This document shows, in pieces, positions 1-8,697 of a DNA stretch of 64,000 nt (position 1 is its first letter; each line of letters starts with the position of its first letter). A program made the translations under genes and the position numbers. The notes below the pieces were generated by a model, which saw nothing but the letters and a program-made list of their open reading frames with translations, had not been told where the DNA came from and did no database searches. The stretch is from CALKWS01 sp035302405 (GTDB lineage Bacteria > Actinomycetota > Actinomycetes > Actinomycetales > Beutenbergiaceae). Location: NCBI GenBank assembly GCA_035302405.1, contig DATGSR010000111.1, forward strand, positions 10,574 through 74,573. The letters are read 5' to 3'.

Positions 1-514
1 ACCGGTCCAGCCCCCCGGCATCCCCCAGCATGTACCAGGGCAGGGCGACCACGACCACCGATTGCACACCGGCCTGGATGGCCAGTACCTGACCGGCATC
101 GAGCAGCCGGGCGGCGAGCACGGCAAGGACCAACACCACCCCGATCTGCACCGGGCCGGAGCCGAACAGGGAGGAGAACACCTCCCCGAACGCCACGCCG
201 ATGGCCACCCCGAAGGCCAGTTCGGCCACTTTGCGGGGGCGCCGGTCGTGGCTGAATCCCAGACTCACCCACGCCGCGATCGCGGCGAACATGGGGAACC
301 GGTGATTCAAGCCGTGCAGCGCGATCGCGTAGGCGATGGCGGCGGCACCGGCTCCGGTCAGGATCGCCCAAAGGTCACTTCGGGTGCGGCGCAGGCCGCG
401 GCGGACCCTGGAGCGGGCCGCCACCCGCAACTCCCGGATCGTGGGCCGTTCCACTGACGGCACGCGCGGGGTGGCGGGCCGCTCGGGCCGGGAGCTGCCC
501 CTGCGCCGGCGCAT
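1..514 (-). CDS. FUSC-family (aromatic acid exporter-like) membrane protein, C-terminus outside window
   Basis: The minus-strand frame is open from an ATG at 514 to the window edge, giving 171 residues without a stop. The first 45 residues are basic and hydrophilic; hydrophobic helices follow (for example AAAIAYAIALHGL, then GVAIGVAFGEVFSSLFG and VVLVLAVLAARLLDA). The helix pattern and a conserved Pro/Trp-rich loop (ALPWYMLG) resemble the FUSC/ArAE exporter fold, which moves small aromatic or cytotoxic solutes across the cytoplasmic membrane. It starts 6 bases after the stop of the YgfZ-like gene, so the two are probably co-transcribed and translationally coupled; no strong ribosome site is visible. 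The substrate cannot be told. Partial at the left edge. Confidence 0.6.
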   Translation of the reverse strand, partial: MRRRRGSSRPERPATPRVPSVERPTIRELRVAARSRVRRGLRRTRSDLWAILTGAGAAAIAYAIALHGLNHRFPMFAAIAAWVSLGFSHDRRPRKVAELAFGVAIGVAFGEVFSSLFGSGPVQIGVVLVLAVLAARLLDAGQVLAIQAGVQSVVVVALPWYMLGDAGGLDR

Positions 515-520
515 GAGGAC

Positions 521-1621
521 TCAGGGACGGCGGCGCACGGCCGGGTTGGGCCGTGGTCGTTGCTGGGGCGGGGGGCGCCCGGTGCCGAAGCCTTCGGGGT
601 TGACGATGATCTCCTGGGATGCCGCCAACCCGTCAACGCTCAGCACCGCCTCGGGGTCCACGGAGCGTTTCACCACGGCCAGCGCCACCGGGCCGAGTTC
701 GTGGTGGCGCACCACGGAGGTCACACGACCCACGTCCTTATCACCGTGCCGCACCGCGGTACCCAGTTCCGGGGTGATGTGCTCCGAGCCGTCCAGGTGC
801 AGCATCGTCAACCTGCGCGGCGGGCGGCCCATGGTGAAGACCCGTGCGATCGTCTCCTGGCCGCGGTAGCACCCCTTCTGCAGGTGGACCGCGGTGCGCA
901 GCCAGTCCAACTCGTGCGGGATCGCACGCTCATCCACCTCGCGGCCGTGCCGGGGACGCCAGGCAGCCACGCGCATCGCTTCCCAAGACCAACTACCCGC
1001 CAGCCGGGCACCGTCTGCCTCCGCGGCGGCCACATGGTCGGCGAGCCGGTCCCGTTCCACCACCCATAGCGCCCCTTGCCACTGCGCGCCGGGGTGTTCG
1101 TGGTCGGCCGGCCCGTAGCGGGTGGATCCGGCGGCGGTGACCGGCCACGGGTCGCGCCACTGCAGAACCGCGCCGGGCACGTCCGGGCCGGTGGCGCTGG
1201 CGCCGAGCACGGCCAGGTCCGGGCGGGCGGTGACCTCCACCCGCATCGCGAACTTCATCGACTCCAGGTACTCCACCAGTGCCGGGGTGGTGGCGGCTTC
1301 GGTGATCAGCCACGTCCGTTCCCCATCGTCGATGGTGGCGGCGGCGATCTGGATGCGTCCGTTGGGGTCCAGCACCAGCAACTCGGTGCTGGTGCCGGCC
1401 TCCAGGTCGGATAGGTGCTGGCTGGTGATGTTGTGCAGCCAGGTGAGTCGGTCGCTGTCGCTGATCGTCACCACACCCAGGTGGGACAGGTCCACCAGCG
1501 CTTGTCCGCGTTCCAGGGCGCGCTGTTCGTGAGCCGGTTCCCCGTAGTGAGCGGCCACACCGTCGTCGGGCCCGCCGGCGGCCACCGCCCCGGGGCGGCT
1601 GAGCAACACACTGGCAGTCAT
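521..1621 (-). CDS. ygfZ: YgfZ/GcvT-like folate-binding protein (tRNA-modifying / Fe-S repair)
   Basis: 366 residues. The diagnostic YgfZ motif K-G-C-Y-x-G-Q-E is intact at residues 249-256 (KGCYRGQE), and the N-terminal GcvT-like part has LVDLSHLGVV near residue 42. Family members bind tetrahydrofolate and help maintain certain Fe-S enzymes. A longer upstream frame exists, but the ATG at 1621 is preceded by a near-perfect ribosome site (GAGGAGGTTGCG), so I take that start. The gene lies 10 bases downstream of the nitrobindin-like gene, same strand, a pairing that recurs in actinobacteria, and runs into the FUSC-type gene. Function is inferred from family; the physiological client is not visible here. 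Confidence 0.85.
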   Translation of the reverse strand: MTASVLLSRPGAVAAGGPDDGVAAHYGEPAHEQRALERGQALVDLSHLGVVTISDSDRLTWLHNITSQHLSDLEAGTSTELLVLDPNGRIQIAAATIDDGERTWLITEAATTPALVEYLESMKFAMRVEVTARPDLAVLGASATGPDVPGAVLQWRDPWPVTAAGSTRYGPADHEHPGAQWQGALWVVERDRLADHVAAAEADGARLAGSWSWEAMRVAAWRPRHGREVDERAIPHELDWLRTAVHLQKGCYRGQETIARVFTMGRPPRRLTMLHLDGSEHITPELGTAVRHGDKDVGRVTSVVRHHELGPVALAVVKRSVDPEAVLSVDGLAASQEIIVNPEGFGTGRPPPQQRPRPNPAVRRRP

Positions 1622-1631
1622 CGCAACCTCC

Positions 1632-2429
1632 TCATTCCTGACGCTGCAACCGACCCGATGAGTAGGACTGCAGCTCGTGGCCGAATGCGGCCAGATCGGT
1701 GGCCCAGAACAACTCGCCGCTGACCAGGCCGTACATGCGTGAGGCGGCACCGATTTCCGCGCCGCTGGCGGTGCGCGCCACCAGGTCGGTGGTCAACTCG
1801 ATCCGCGGGCCTTGCACCCGCCCCAGATACACGCTCACGTGGCCGGTGGGTTCGGCCAGCAGCACTTCCAAGTCGCTGACCGGCGCGGATTTTCGCCCGC
1901 CCGCCTCGGCGTCGGTCCCCGCGGGCGAGGTGCCGTTGGGTTGAGCCGACGCTACGCCGTCGTGCTGGTGTGCGCCATGGCCATCCAGGGAGGCGGCGCC
2001 ATCCTGGGAGGTGGGGCCATCCATGGAGGCGGTGCCATCCTGGGAGGCGGTGCTGTCGCGGGGGCCGGCGCCGCTGGGTGCGCCGTGGCCGGTGTCTGTG
2101 CCTGCATCCCGGGCGGGCTGCTGGGCGGAAGGTGAACCGCCGGCCGGGGTCACCCGCCAGAAGCCGGATTCGGTGCTCCACACCTGCCCGGCCTGGAGGG
2201 CGTCCACGTCGATGGTGCCCTCCAGTGACTCCAGCGGGCTTTCCAGCAGGTAGGTGGTGGCGGCATAGGTCAGGTAGGGGCCGCCGTCATGGCCGAAGAC
2301 GGCATCCATTAGCACGGCGCGCTGGGGGATGCCGGGGTAGGCGATGAACCCCGGTCCGCGCCACCGGCCGACCAGCCACGACAACGGGTAGACCTCCGGT
2401 GCGAGGCCGTCTGGGATCTGAAAAGCCAC
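1632..2429 (-). CDS. Nitrobindin-like FABP-family heme-binding protein with a repeat insert
   Basis: 265 residues, starting MAFQIPDGLAPEVYPLSWLV. The opening block PLSWLVGRWRGPGF and the later GTIDVDALQAGQVWSTESGFWR match the actinobacterial FABP/nitrobindin family (beta-barrel heme proteins, proposed peroxynitrite isomerases). The family is usually about 160-200 residues; this protein is longer because a hydrophilic stretch of roughly 75 residues rich in Gly, Asp, Ser and His is inserted in the middle, encoded partly by an 18-bp tandem repeat. After the insert the barrel resumes with LEVLLAEPTGHVSVYLG and ends with a typical strand containing the Met-Tyr-Gly block. Heme binding is inferred from the family. 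It is co-directional with and just upstream of ygfZ. Confidence 0.8.
   Translation of the reverse strand: MAFQIPDGLAPEVYPLSWLVGRWRGPGFIAYPGIPQRAVLMDAVFGHDGGPYLTYAATTYLLESPLESLEGTIDVDALQAGQVWSTESGFWRVTPAGGSPSAQQPARDAGTDTGHGAPSGAGPRDSTASQDGTASMDGPTSQDGAASLDGHGAHQHDGVASAQPNGTSPAGTDAEAGGRKSAPVSDLEVLLAEPTGHVSVYLGRVQGPRIELTTDLVARTASGAEIGAASRMYGLVSGELFWATDLAAFGHELQSYSSGRLQRQE
1980..2069. repeat. 18-bp in-frame tandem repeat inside the nitrobindin-like gene
   Basis: Four clear units and one degenerate unit of 18 bp (plus-strand consensus GCCATCCTGGGAGGCGGT) at 1980, 1998, 2016, 2034 and 2052. Being a multiple of three, each unit adds six residues of the type (T/A)-(A/T)-S-(Q/M/L)-D-G to the protein, so copy number can change without a frameshift. 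Confidence 0.85.
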
Positions 2430-2449
2430 ACCTCGATGCTATCCGCTAA

Positions 2450-3181
2450 TTACAGCAACAGCAGGATGCGTCCGAGCACGTAGACCGGCACTCCGCACAC
2501 CAGTACCGGCAGCACCGCAGCGGCCAGCGCAGGCCAAACACGCACCGAGGCGGGGAACTGCCCGAGCAGGTGGTGCACTGCCGCGCTGAGCACTCCGGCT
2601 GCCAAACCCACCAGCCCCCCGGTGACCGGCCCGACGGCGACAATCACCATGCCGGTGCCCAGGCCCGCCGCCGCGGACAACACGATGGTAGCCGCCCACC
2701 CCCAGGAGGCGGGTAGCGGAAAGGCGGTGACGATCGCGGCGGTGGCCAACGTCACCGCTCCGACCAGCAGCAGACCGATCGAGGTGGGACCGGTGCCCAC
2801 TGCCAACCACCCGACCCCGCTGATCACCACCGCCGCTCCGGTCACCGCACCGGCGACGGATTCCACCAACCGCGGGCGCCCGTCCCGCCGCAGTAGTTGC
2901 AGCACGAAGGAAGCAACGACCACCAATCCGAACCACAGGGCCGCATACGCCAAATCTCGGGTGGCCACCTGCAGCGCCACGCCGACCGCGACGGTCAGCA
3001 GGAGCAGCACCGTGGTGCCCCGGCGCGCGGGTAAGCCCAGGAGCCCTGGCCACCCCAACGCGAAGATCGCGCCCATCCCGGCCACGGTGATGACCAACAG
3101 CGGACGCTCGCCGAACGCCGTGACGCCCACTCCGGTCGCAGCGGTCGCGGTGACCACGGCCCGGAAGGATTCTCTCATCAC
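2450..3181 (-). CDS. Conserved-looking polytopic membrane protein, function unknown
   Basis: 243 residues, almost wholly hydrophobic, with about seven to eight predicted helices alternating with short Arg/Gly-containing loops (for example LLRRDGRPRL near residue 98). It starts at a double Met (MM); either Met could be used. I do not recognise a family motif. The arrangement of short helices resembles the membrane half of FUSC-type transporters, and a FUSC-type gene lies two genes downstream, but I see no diagnostic residue that would support this. It is transcribed in the same direction as the nitrobindin-like gene, 20 bases upstream of it, and may head that operon; the 540 bases before it carry no gene. 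Confidence 0.6.
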   Translation of the reverse strand: MMRESFRAVVTATAATGVGVTAFGERPLLVITVAGMGAIFALGWPGLLGLPARRGTTVLLLLTVAVGVALQVATRDLAYAALWFGLVVVASFVLQLLRRDGRPRLVESVAGAVTGAAVVISGVGWLAVGTGPTSIGLLLVGAVTLATAAIVTAFPLPASWGWAATIVLSAAAGLGTGMVIVAVGPVTGGLVGLAAGVLSAAVHHLLGQFPASVRVWPALAAAVLPVLVCGVPVYVLGRILLLL

Positions 3182-3720
3182 AACAGGTCATCCCCTCAGG
3201 CGGTACGGCATCAGCCGCTCGGCGGCGCGGGCGGCTCGGTGCGTATCGTTGGTTCGGCGTCTCCGGACGTTCCTGGTCGACGTCAGTTCAGCGGTCCGGA
3301 CGTGGCGGAGCATGCCTGCCCCTGGGGGCGGACGGCCGCCTGTCCGGACGGGCGGCCCTCGGTGCACATGCTCCGGAGGAACGGTACCGAACAAACGGCC
3401 CCGCCTGGCCGGAACTCGGTGGGCGCGGCCACTCGCTGAGTCCCTGAGTTGCGTTCGCCCGGGGTCGGGTCCCTACACTGGCAGGGACGCCGGGCCGTGC
3501 TAGCCCCGGGCTCCAACATTTGCCGCTACGAGCGGCCTTCGCGCCGACAGGCGCTGGGCGGCCCGGTGTCACCTACGATCCTGCGATGGGCGCCGTCTTC
3601 GATCGGCGTCCGGCTCACCGACGGGTCACCGCCCGGCCACTTTCCGTTGGCCGTGGTCACCGCAACTGTTTGCGCTGGCTTACGCTTCTGCTCGTAGCCC
3701 CGCGATGAACGGACGATGAG
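3182..3720. other. Gene-free interval between divergent genes
   Basis: About 540 bases between the minus-strand membrane protein and the plus-strand DUF47 gene. No open frame here has a convincing ribosome site or recognisable product. It must hold the promoters for both neighbours. I see no PHO-box pair such as the one in front of pstS. Confidence 0.5.
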
Positions 3721-4356
3721 TTGCGCCTGAACCTGACCAACCGGAAGGTCTACTTCGACCTACTCACCGAACTGGGCGAGCACCTGATTACCGGTGCGGA
3801 CCTTCTTGCTCAACTGGTGGGCGTGCTGCCGGCCGAACGCACCGCCCTGGCCGAGCAGATGCGTGATGTGGAGCATTTGGCAGACGAATCCACCCACGAG
3901 ATCATCCGGCACCTGAACAAGGCCGGGGCCGCACCGTTCCACCGGGACGACCTGTACAACCTGACGTCCGCCATGGATGACTGCATGGACTCCATGGAGG
4001 AGGCCACTGATGCCATCGTGCTCTACCGCATCGCGGACCTGCCCGACGGCGTCACGCAGCAGGTGGCGACGTTGCAGCGGGCGGCGGAACTGACAGCGGC
4101 GGCGATGCCCCGGCTGCGGACCCTGAACGGCCTGGAGTCCTACTGGATCGAAGTGAACCGGCTGGAGAACCAGGCCGACCGGATCTACCGGTCGCTGAAC
4201 GGCCAGTTGTTCTCCGATCCGGAGTACCTCGCCAACCCTGCCGGCGTCGTGGAATTGATCAAGGTTCGCACGGTGGTGGACTGCCTGGAGGCCGCCGCCG
4301 ACCACTTCGAGCGGGTGGCCAACGTGGTGGAGAGCATCTACCTGAAGGCGTCCTAA
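3721..4356 (+). CDS. DUF47 family PhoU-like phosphate transport accessory protein
   Basis: 211 residues, matching the usual length of the DUF47 family (about 205-215). The sequence is all-helical and charged, with the family's E/D-rich metal-binding features such as DVEHLADESTHEIIRHLNK (about residues 48-66), DDLYNLTSAMDDCMDSMEEA and the closing KVRTVVDCLEAAADHFERVA. These proteins are PhoU-like and usually accompany low-affinity Pit transporters; here no pit gene is adjacent and the protein instead converges on the pst operon. A TTG at 3721 is the only start that fits: the ATGs just upstream (3705, 3716) run into stops within five codons. Cytoplasmic. Regulation of phosphate transport is inferred from family and location. 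Confidence 0.85.
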   Translation: MRLNLTNRKVYFDLLTELGEHLITGADLLAQLVGVLPAERTALAEQMRDVEHLADESTHEIIRHLNKAGAAPFHRDDLYNLTSAMDDCMDSMEEATDAIVLYRIADLPDGVTQQVATLQRAAELTAAAMPRLRTLNGLESYWIEVNRLENQADRIYRSLNGQLFSDPEYLANPAGVVELIKVRTVVDCLEAAADHFERVANVVESIYLKAS

Positions 4357-4380
4357 CGGCCGCCGCCCGGGCCGGCGTGC

Positions 4381-4540
4381 TCACATGGTGCAGCGTCCCA
4401 GCCGAAGCGCAGTCACATGGTGCAGCGTCCCAGCCGAAGCGCAGTCACATGGTGCTGCGTCCCAGCCGAAGCGCTGTCACATGGTGCTGCGTCCCAGCCG
4501 GAGCGCAGTTACGCGGTGCTGTGTCTCAGCCGAACCGGCC
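4381..4540. repeat. Five tandem 32-bp units overlapping the 3' end of pstB
   Basis: Units begin at 4381, 4413, 4445, 4477 and 4509, each exactly 32 bp. The plus-strand unit starts TCACATGGTGCAGCGTCCCA and ends GCCGAAGCGCAG. The first four are nearly identical; the fifth is diverged and contains the last codons and TGA stop of pstB (4526-4528). In the other four the stop position reads TGG on the pstB strand. The array therefore looks like expansion of the pstB tail into the convergent intergenic space between pstB and the DUF47 gene. Confidence 0.9.
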
Positions 4541-5305
4541 GGAGATGTAGTCCTCAGTGGCCTGCACCGACGGGGAGGAGAACATCGTGGCAGTGTCGTC
4601 CATCTCGATCAGGCGCCCGGGCTTACCGGTGCCGGCGATGTTGAAGAAGCCGGTGCGGTCCGAAACCCGTGCCGCCTGCTGCATGTTGTGGGTGACGATG
4701 ACGATCGTGTAGTCCTGCTTCAACTGGTGGATCAGTTCCTCGATCGCCAACGTGGAGATCGGGTCCAGCGCGGAACAGGGCTCATCCATCAGCAGCACGT
4801 CCGGGCGCACCGCGATCGCCCGAGCAATGCACAACCGCTGCTGCTGCCCGCCGGATAACGACGAGCCCGGCTGGTCCAAACGGTCCTTGACCTCGCTCCA
4901 CAGGTTCGCGCCGGTCAGGGATGATTCCACCAGGTCATCGGCGTCGGCCTTCTTCATCCGACGGTTGTTGAGTTTCACCCCCGCCAGCACGTTGTCGTAG
5001 ATCGACATCGTCGGGAAGGGGTTCGGGCGTTGGAAGACCATGCCCACCTGCCGGCGCACCACCACCGGGTCCACGCCAGGCCCGTACAGGTCCTGGCCGT
5101 CCATCACGGCCTTGCCGGTGACGTAAGCGCCCGGGATCACCTCATGCATCCGGTTCAGGGTGCGCAAGAAGGTGGACTTGCCGCACCCCGACGGACCGAT
5201 GAGCGCGGTGACCGACCGGGACTCGATGGCCATGGTGATGTCCTCCACGGCCTTGAAATCGCCGTAGAAGACGTTCAGATCACTGATATCGATACGTTTG
5301 GACAT
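4526..5305 (-). CDS. pstB: Phosphate ABC transporter ATP-binding protein PstB
   Basis: 259 residues, full family length. Walker A GPSGCGKST at residues 37-45, Q-loop in VFQRPNPFPTM, ABC signature LSGGQQQR at 150-157, Walker B VLLMDEP at 170-176 and the H-loop His in VTHNM near 206 are all present. It energises high-affinity phosphate import with PstS, PstC and PstA at the cytoplasmic face of the membrane. It is the last gene of the minus-strand pstSCAB operon, 47 bases after pstA. Its 3' end lies inside a 32-bp tandem repeat array, which does not disturb the reading frame. Confidence 0.97.
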   Translation of the reverse strand: MSKRIDISDLNVFYGDFKAVEDITMAIESRSVTALIGPSGCGKSTFLRTLNRMHEVIPGAYVTGKAVMDGQDLYGPGVDPVVVRRQVGMVFQRPNPFPTMSIYDNVLAGVKLNNRRMKKADADDLVESSLTGANLWSEVKDRLDQPGSSLSGGQQQRLCIARAIAVRPDVLLMDEPCSALDPISTLAIEELIHQLKQDYTIVIVTHNMQQAARVSDRTGFFNIAGTGKPGRLIEMDDTATMFSSPSVQATEDYISGRFG

Positions 5306-5352
5306 GATTCATACCTCGATTGGTAACAACAATTGTGCGCCCGGACGGCGGC

Positions 5353-6399
5353 TCAACGCAGCCCCCGGGGGGAGAAGTAGCGACTCACCAGCCGGGCGAT
5401 GAGGTTCAGCGCCATCACGATGACGATCAACGTCAGTGCTGCGGCCCAGGCGCGGTCCACGCTGGCGCCGCCCTGGGAGTACTGGCGATAGACGTACACC
5501 GGCAAAGTAGCGATCCGCCCGTCGAACGCGTCGTAGTTGACATTGTTCGCCAGGCCCACCGTGATCAGCAGCGGAGCGGTCTCACCGGTGACGCGGGCGA
5601 TCGCGATCATCACGCCGGTGGTGATCCCCGCGATCGAGGTACGCAGCACCACTTTGAGGATGGTGAGCCACTTGGGCACGCCCAGGGCGTAGGAGGCCTC
5701 ACGCAACTCGTTGGGCACCAGGCGCAACATCTCCTCCACCGACCGCACCACCACCGGGGTCATCAACACCGCCAGGGCCACCCCGCCGACCAGCGCTGAG
5801 CGGTAGGCGGGCCCGAAGATCAACAGGAACAGCGAGTAGGCGAACAGACCTGCCACGATCGAGGGGATCCCGGTCATGACATCCACCAGTACGGTGATGG
5901 CCCGTTTGATGCGGCCGCCGCCGTACTCCACCAGGTAGATCGCGGTGAAGATGCCCAGCGGGATGGACACCAGTGCGGCGATCCCGACGACGTACAGGGT
6001 GCCGATGACGGCGTGGTAGGCACCCCCGCCCGGGTCCTGCCCGAAGACGCCCACCATGTCGGTGGTGAAGAAGTCCAGCGACAGCGCGCCGATGCCGTTG
6101 ACCACCACGGTGATCACGAGGGATACCAGCGGCACCATCGCGATGAGGAACGCGGCGGTCACCAGTGTGGTGGCCAGCCGATCCTTGGCGTAACGGTGGC
6201 CTTCCACTGCGCGGGAGACGGCGGTGATGGCGACGACGTACAGCAGGGCTCCGATGAGCAGCACGCCGGCGATCGTGGGGCCCTGGCCGAGCGCGAGGAT
6301 GCCGGCGGCAAGGGCCATTGAGGCGGCCAGGATCGCCCACGGGGCCCAAGCGGGCAGCCGGCGGATCCGGTTCTCGGCCGAGGTGGCAACGGTGGTCAT
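5353..6399 (-). CDS. pstA: Phosphate ABC transporter permease PstA
   Basis: 348 residues with about six to seven membrane helices. The permease EAA-type loop is visible as ELREASYALGVPKWLTILKVVLR near residues 237-259, and the PstA hallmark GIPSIVAGLFAYSLF precedes it. The N-terminal 80 residues add an extra helical pair seen in actinobacterial PstA. It forms the channel with PstC. The start ATG at 6399 is separated by one base from the stop of pstC, indicating translational coupling. Confidence 0.95.
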   Translation of the reverse strand: MTTVATSAENRIRRLPAWAPWAILAASMALAAGILALGQGPTIAGVLLIGALLYVVAITAVSRAVEGHRYAKDRLATTLVTAAFLIAMVPLVSLVITVVVNGIGALSLDFFTTDMVGVFGQDPGGGAYHAVIGTLYVVGIAALVSIPLGIFTAIYLVEYGGGRIKRAITVLVDVMTGIPSIVAGLFAYSLFLLIFGPAYRSALVGGVALAVLMTPVVVRSVEEMLRLVPNELREASYALGVPKWLTILKVVLRTSIAGITTGVMIAIARVTGETAPLLITVGLANNVNYDAFDGRIATLPVYVYRQYSQGGASVDRAWAAALTLIVIVMALNLIARLVSRYFSPRGLR

Positions 6400-6400
6400 A

Positions 6401-7372
6401 TCAGTTCGCTCCGGAGAACTCGGCGCGGCGGGCGATGACCCAGCGCGCTAGGAGGTTCACCCCGAAGGTGAGGATGAACAGCATCAACCCGGAAGCGATC
6501 AGCACATCCACACCGAGCCCGGAGGCCTCCGGGAACTGGCTGGCGATATTGGCGGCGATCGACTGGTGCTGGCCGGGTTGGAGCAGGTTGAAGTTGATCA
6601 GGAACCCCGGTGAGATGACCATCAGCACGGCCATCGTCTCCCCCAACGCCCGGCCGAGCCCGAGCATCGCCGCGGAGATGATCCCGGAACGCCCGAACGG
6701 CAGCACGGCCTGCCGGATCATTTCCCAGCGGGTGGCACCGAGCGCCAGAGACGCCTCCTCGTGCAGGCGTGGGGTCTGCAAGAAGACCTCTCGGATGGTG
6801 GCGGTGATGATCGGCAGGATCATCGCGGCCAGCACCAGCCCGGCGGTGAGGATGTTGCGCGCCGGGGCCTGGTAGTCGGCGAACAGGGGGATGAAGCCGA
6901 GGTTCTCGCTGAGCCAGGTGAACAGCGGATGCAGTACCGGTTGCAGGAATTGGATGCCCCACAACCCGAAGATGATCGAGGGGACCGCTGCCAGCAGGTC
7001 CACCATGTAGCCCAGACCCTGGGCGAGCCTGCGCGGGGCGTAGTGGGAGATGAACAGGGCGATGCCGATGCTCACCGGTACGGCGACGATCAGGGCGATG
7101 ATCGAGGACAGCACGGTGCCGAACAGCAGCGGGAGGATGTAGCCAGCCAGGCTGCGCCCGCGCATGATGTTGACCGTGTCCAGTTCCTCCTGGCTGGCCA
7201 TCAGCGCCGGCCAGGCGCGCCAGAGCAGGAACGCGGCGACCGCGGCCAGGATCACCAGAATCACGATGCCCGCGCCGGTTGAAATACCGGCGAAGATCCG
7301 GTTACCAAGACGCCCGGTGCCGTGCCTGGTCGGGGCGTCCGAACCCCGCCGTACCGGCGTGGTGAGAGTCAC
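6401..7372 (-). CDS. pstC: Phosphate ABC transporter permease PstC
   Basis: 323 residues, six membrane helices after a short basic N-terminus (MTLTTPVRRGSDAPTRHGTG). Family blocks include AVPSIIFGLWGIQFLQP (about residue 133), the EAA-type loop EEASLALGATRWEMIRQAVLPFG and GLGRALGETMAVLMVI. Partner of PstA in the phosphate channel. It follows pstS after a 127-base spacer that contains an 11-bp hairpin, consistent with the usual step-down in expression from the abundant binding protein to the permeases. Confidence 0.96.
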   Translation of the reverse strand: MTLTTPVRRGSDAPTRHGTGRLGNRIFAGISTGAGIVILVILAAVAAFLLWRAWPALMASQEELDTVNIMRGRSLAGYILPLLFGTVLSSIIALIVAVPVSIGIALFISHYAPRRLAQGLGYMVDLLAAVPSIIFGLWGIQFLQPVLHPLFTWLSENLGFIPLFADYQAPARNILTAGLVLAAMILPIITATIREVFLQTPRLHEEASLALGATRWEMIRQAVLPFGRSGIISAAMLGLGRALGETMAVLMVISPGFLINFNLLQPGQHQSIAANIASQFPEASGLGVDVLIASGLMLFILTFGVNLLARWVIARRAEFSGAN

Positions 7373-7418
7373 TGGTAGGCCTCCAAGAGGTGTGCGCGAG
7401 TGTTGAGAGCGCGCGTAA

Positions 7419-7451
7419 GCGGGTTGGCGACGCGGTGCGCCGCCAACCCGC
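7419..7451 (-). promoter_or_regulatory. Stem-loop between pstS and pstC (likely transcript processing / attenuation)
   Basis: A perfect 11-bp inverted repeat GCGGGTTGGCG / CGCCAACCCGC with an 11-base loop lies in the pstS-pstC spacer. There is no T-run after it on the transcribed strand, so it is more likely an mRNA-stabilising or partial-termination structure than a full terminator. Such structures commonly keep the pstS message more abundant than the rest of the operon; that role is inferred. Confidence 0.6.
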
Positions 7452-7499
7452 CGACGTTGTCAGAAGAGATCAGAGACCGCCGATCTGCTCGGGTGTAGG

Positions 7500-8618
7500 T
7501 CAGGCAACGGAGATCTGATCGAGAATCTCATTGACCTGCTCGCGGATCTCATCGGAGATCGGGGCCGATCCTGCCACGTCCGGGCGGGAGGCGCGTTCCT
7601 GCCCCTCCTCGCTGGCCACGTACTCGAAGAACGCGGCAACGTTCGCGGCGTCCTGCTCGTCGTCGTACACCGAGCACAGGCTGGAGTACGCGATCTGGAC
7701 GATCGGGTAGGTGCCTGCTTCCTCGGTGTCCCGGGCCAGGTCCACCGTGAGGCGCCACTCGTTAGCGGTTTCCGCCGGCGGTGAGGCCGAGACGATCGCC
7801 GCGGCTGCCTCCGGGGAGAAGGGCACGTAGTCATCGCCGACGCCCACGGCCGCGGTGCCGAGGTCACCGACACGAGAGGCGTCGGCGTAGCCGATGGCGC
7901 CTTCGGCGCCGTTCACCACGTCGATCAGACCCTGGGTCTGAGCACCGGACTGGGTACCGTCGATCGGCCAGGTGCCATCGGCCTCATGCGGCCAGGTGTC
8001 GCTGGCCTTCTCCAGGTAGTCGGTGAAGTTCTCGGTGGTACCGGAGTCATCGGAGCGGTTGACCGGGATGATCTCCAGGTCCGGCAGTTCCACATCCGGG
8101 TTCGCCTCGGCGATCTCCGGGTCGTTCCAGTTGGTGATGTCCCCGTTGAAGATCGCGCCGATGGTGTCCGCATCGAGGTTGATGTGCTCGGCGTCCACGC
8201 TCGGCAAGTTATAGACCACCGCGATCGGGGCGATATACAGCGGCAGTTCGACGACCTCACCGCCGAAGCAGCGCTCCGCGCCGGCGTCGATCTCCTCCTG
8301 GCTGAACATGGCATCGGAACCCGCGAAGAGCACCGCACCGTTGAGGAACTGCTCGCGCCCGGTGCCCGATCCGACGGCGTCATAGTTGACGTTCACACCG
8401 GTGGTCTCGGTGAAGCCCGCCTGCCAGGCGACCATCGCGTTCTCTTGCGAACTTGCGCCCGCGCCAGCGATGTTGCCGGACAGTTCTATCTCTCCGGTGC
8501 CGTTATCCGCGCCGTTTCCGTTGTCCGAGCCGTTGTCGCCGCCACAGGCCGCTAGTACCAGAGCCATGGCGCCGATGGCGGCTATTCCCGCCATCCGGCG
8601 GCTAATTCCAGCCTTCAC
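7500..8618 (-). CDS. pstS: Phosphate-binding lipoprotein PstS
   Basis: 372 residues. A lipoprotein signal ends in the lipobox LVLAAC with Cys25, followed by a Gly/Asn/Asp-rich linker and the mature binding domain (IAGAGASSQENAMVAWQAGF, then NYDAVGSGTGREQFLNG and RSDDSGTTENFTDYL, the phosphate-binding loops typical of PstS). It captures phosphate outside the membrane and delivers it to PstCA. A frame open to 8759 exists, but its extra 47 residues are not PstS-like; the GTG at 8618 gives a proper signal peptide. A PHO box lies about 80-110 bases upstream, so expression should rise on phosphate starvation through PhoP/RegX3-type control. Confidence 0.95.
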   Translation of the reverse strand: MKAGISRRMAGIAAIGAMALVLAACGGDNGSDNGNGADNGTGEIELSGNIAGAGASSQENAMVAWQAGFTETTGVNVNYDAVGSGTGREQFLNGAVLFAGSDAMFSQEEIDAGAERCFGGEVVELPLYIAPIAVVYNLPSVDAEHINLDADTIGAIFNGDITNWNDPEIAEANPDVELPDLEIIPVNRSDDSGTTENFTDYLEKASDTWPHEADGTWPIDGTQSGAQTQGLIDVVNGAEGAIGYADASRVGDLGTAAVGVGDDYVPFSPEAAAAIVSASPPAETANEWRLTVDLARDTEEAGTYPIVQIAYSSLCSVYDDEQDAANVAAFFEYVASEEGQERASRPDVAGSAPISDEIREQVNEILDQISVA

Positions 8619-8697
8619 ACTTATCCCGTTCTGATCGATTTCCGCACGGTTCTCCGCGCAGCCAAGGACGACGTTAGGTGCGCTGAATGACCGAAGA

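Noticed and set aside
4381..4540. CRISPR array
   Set aside because: Units are directly adjacent with no unique spacers, and the last unit is the pstB tail; no cas genes are near.
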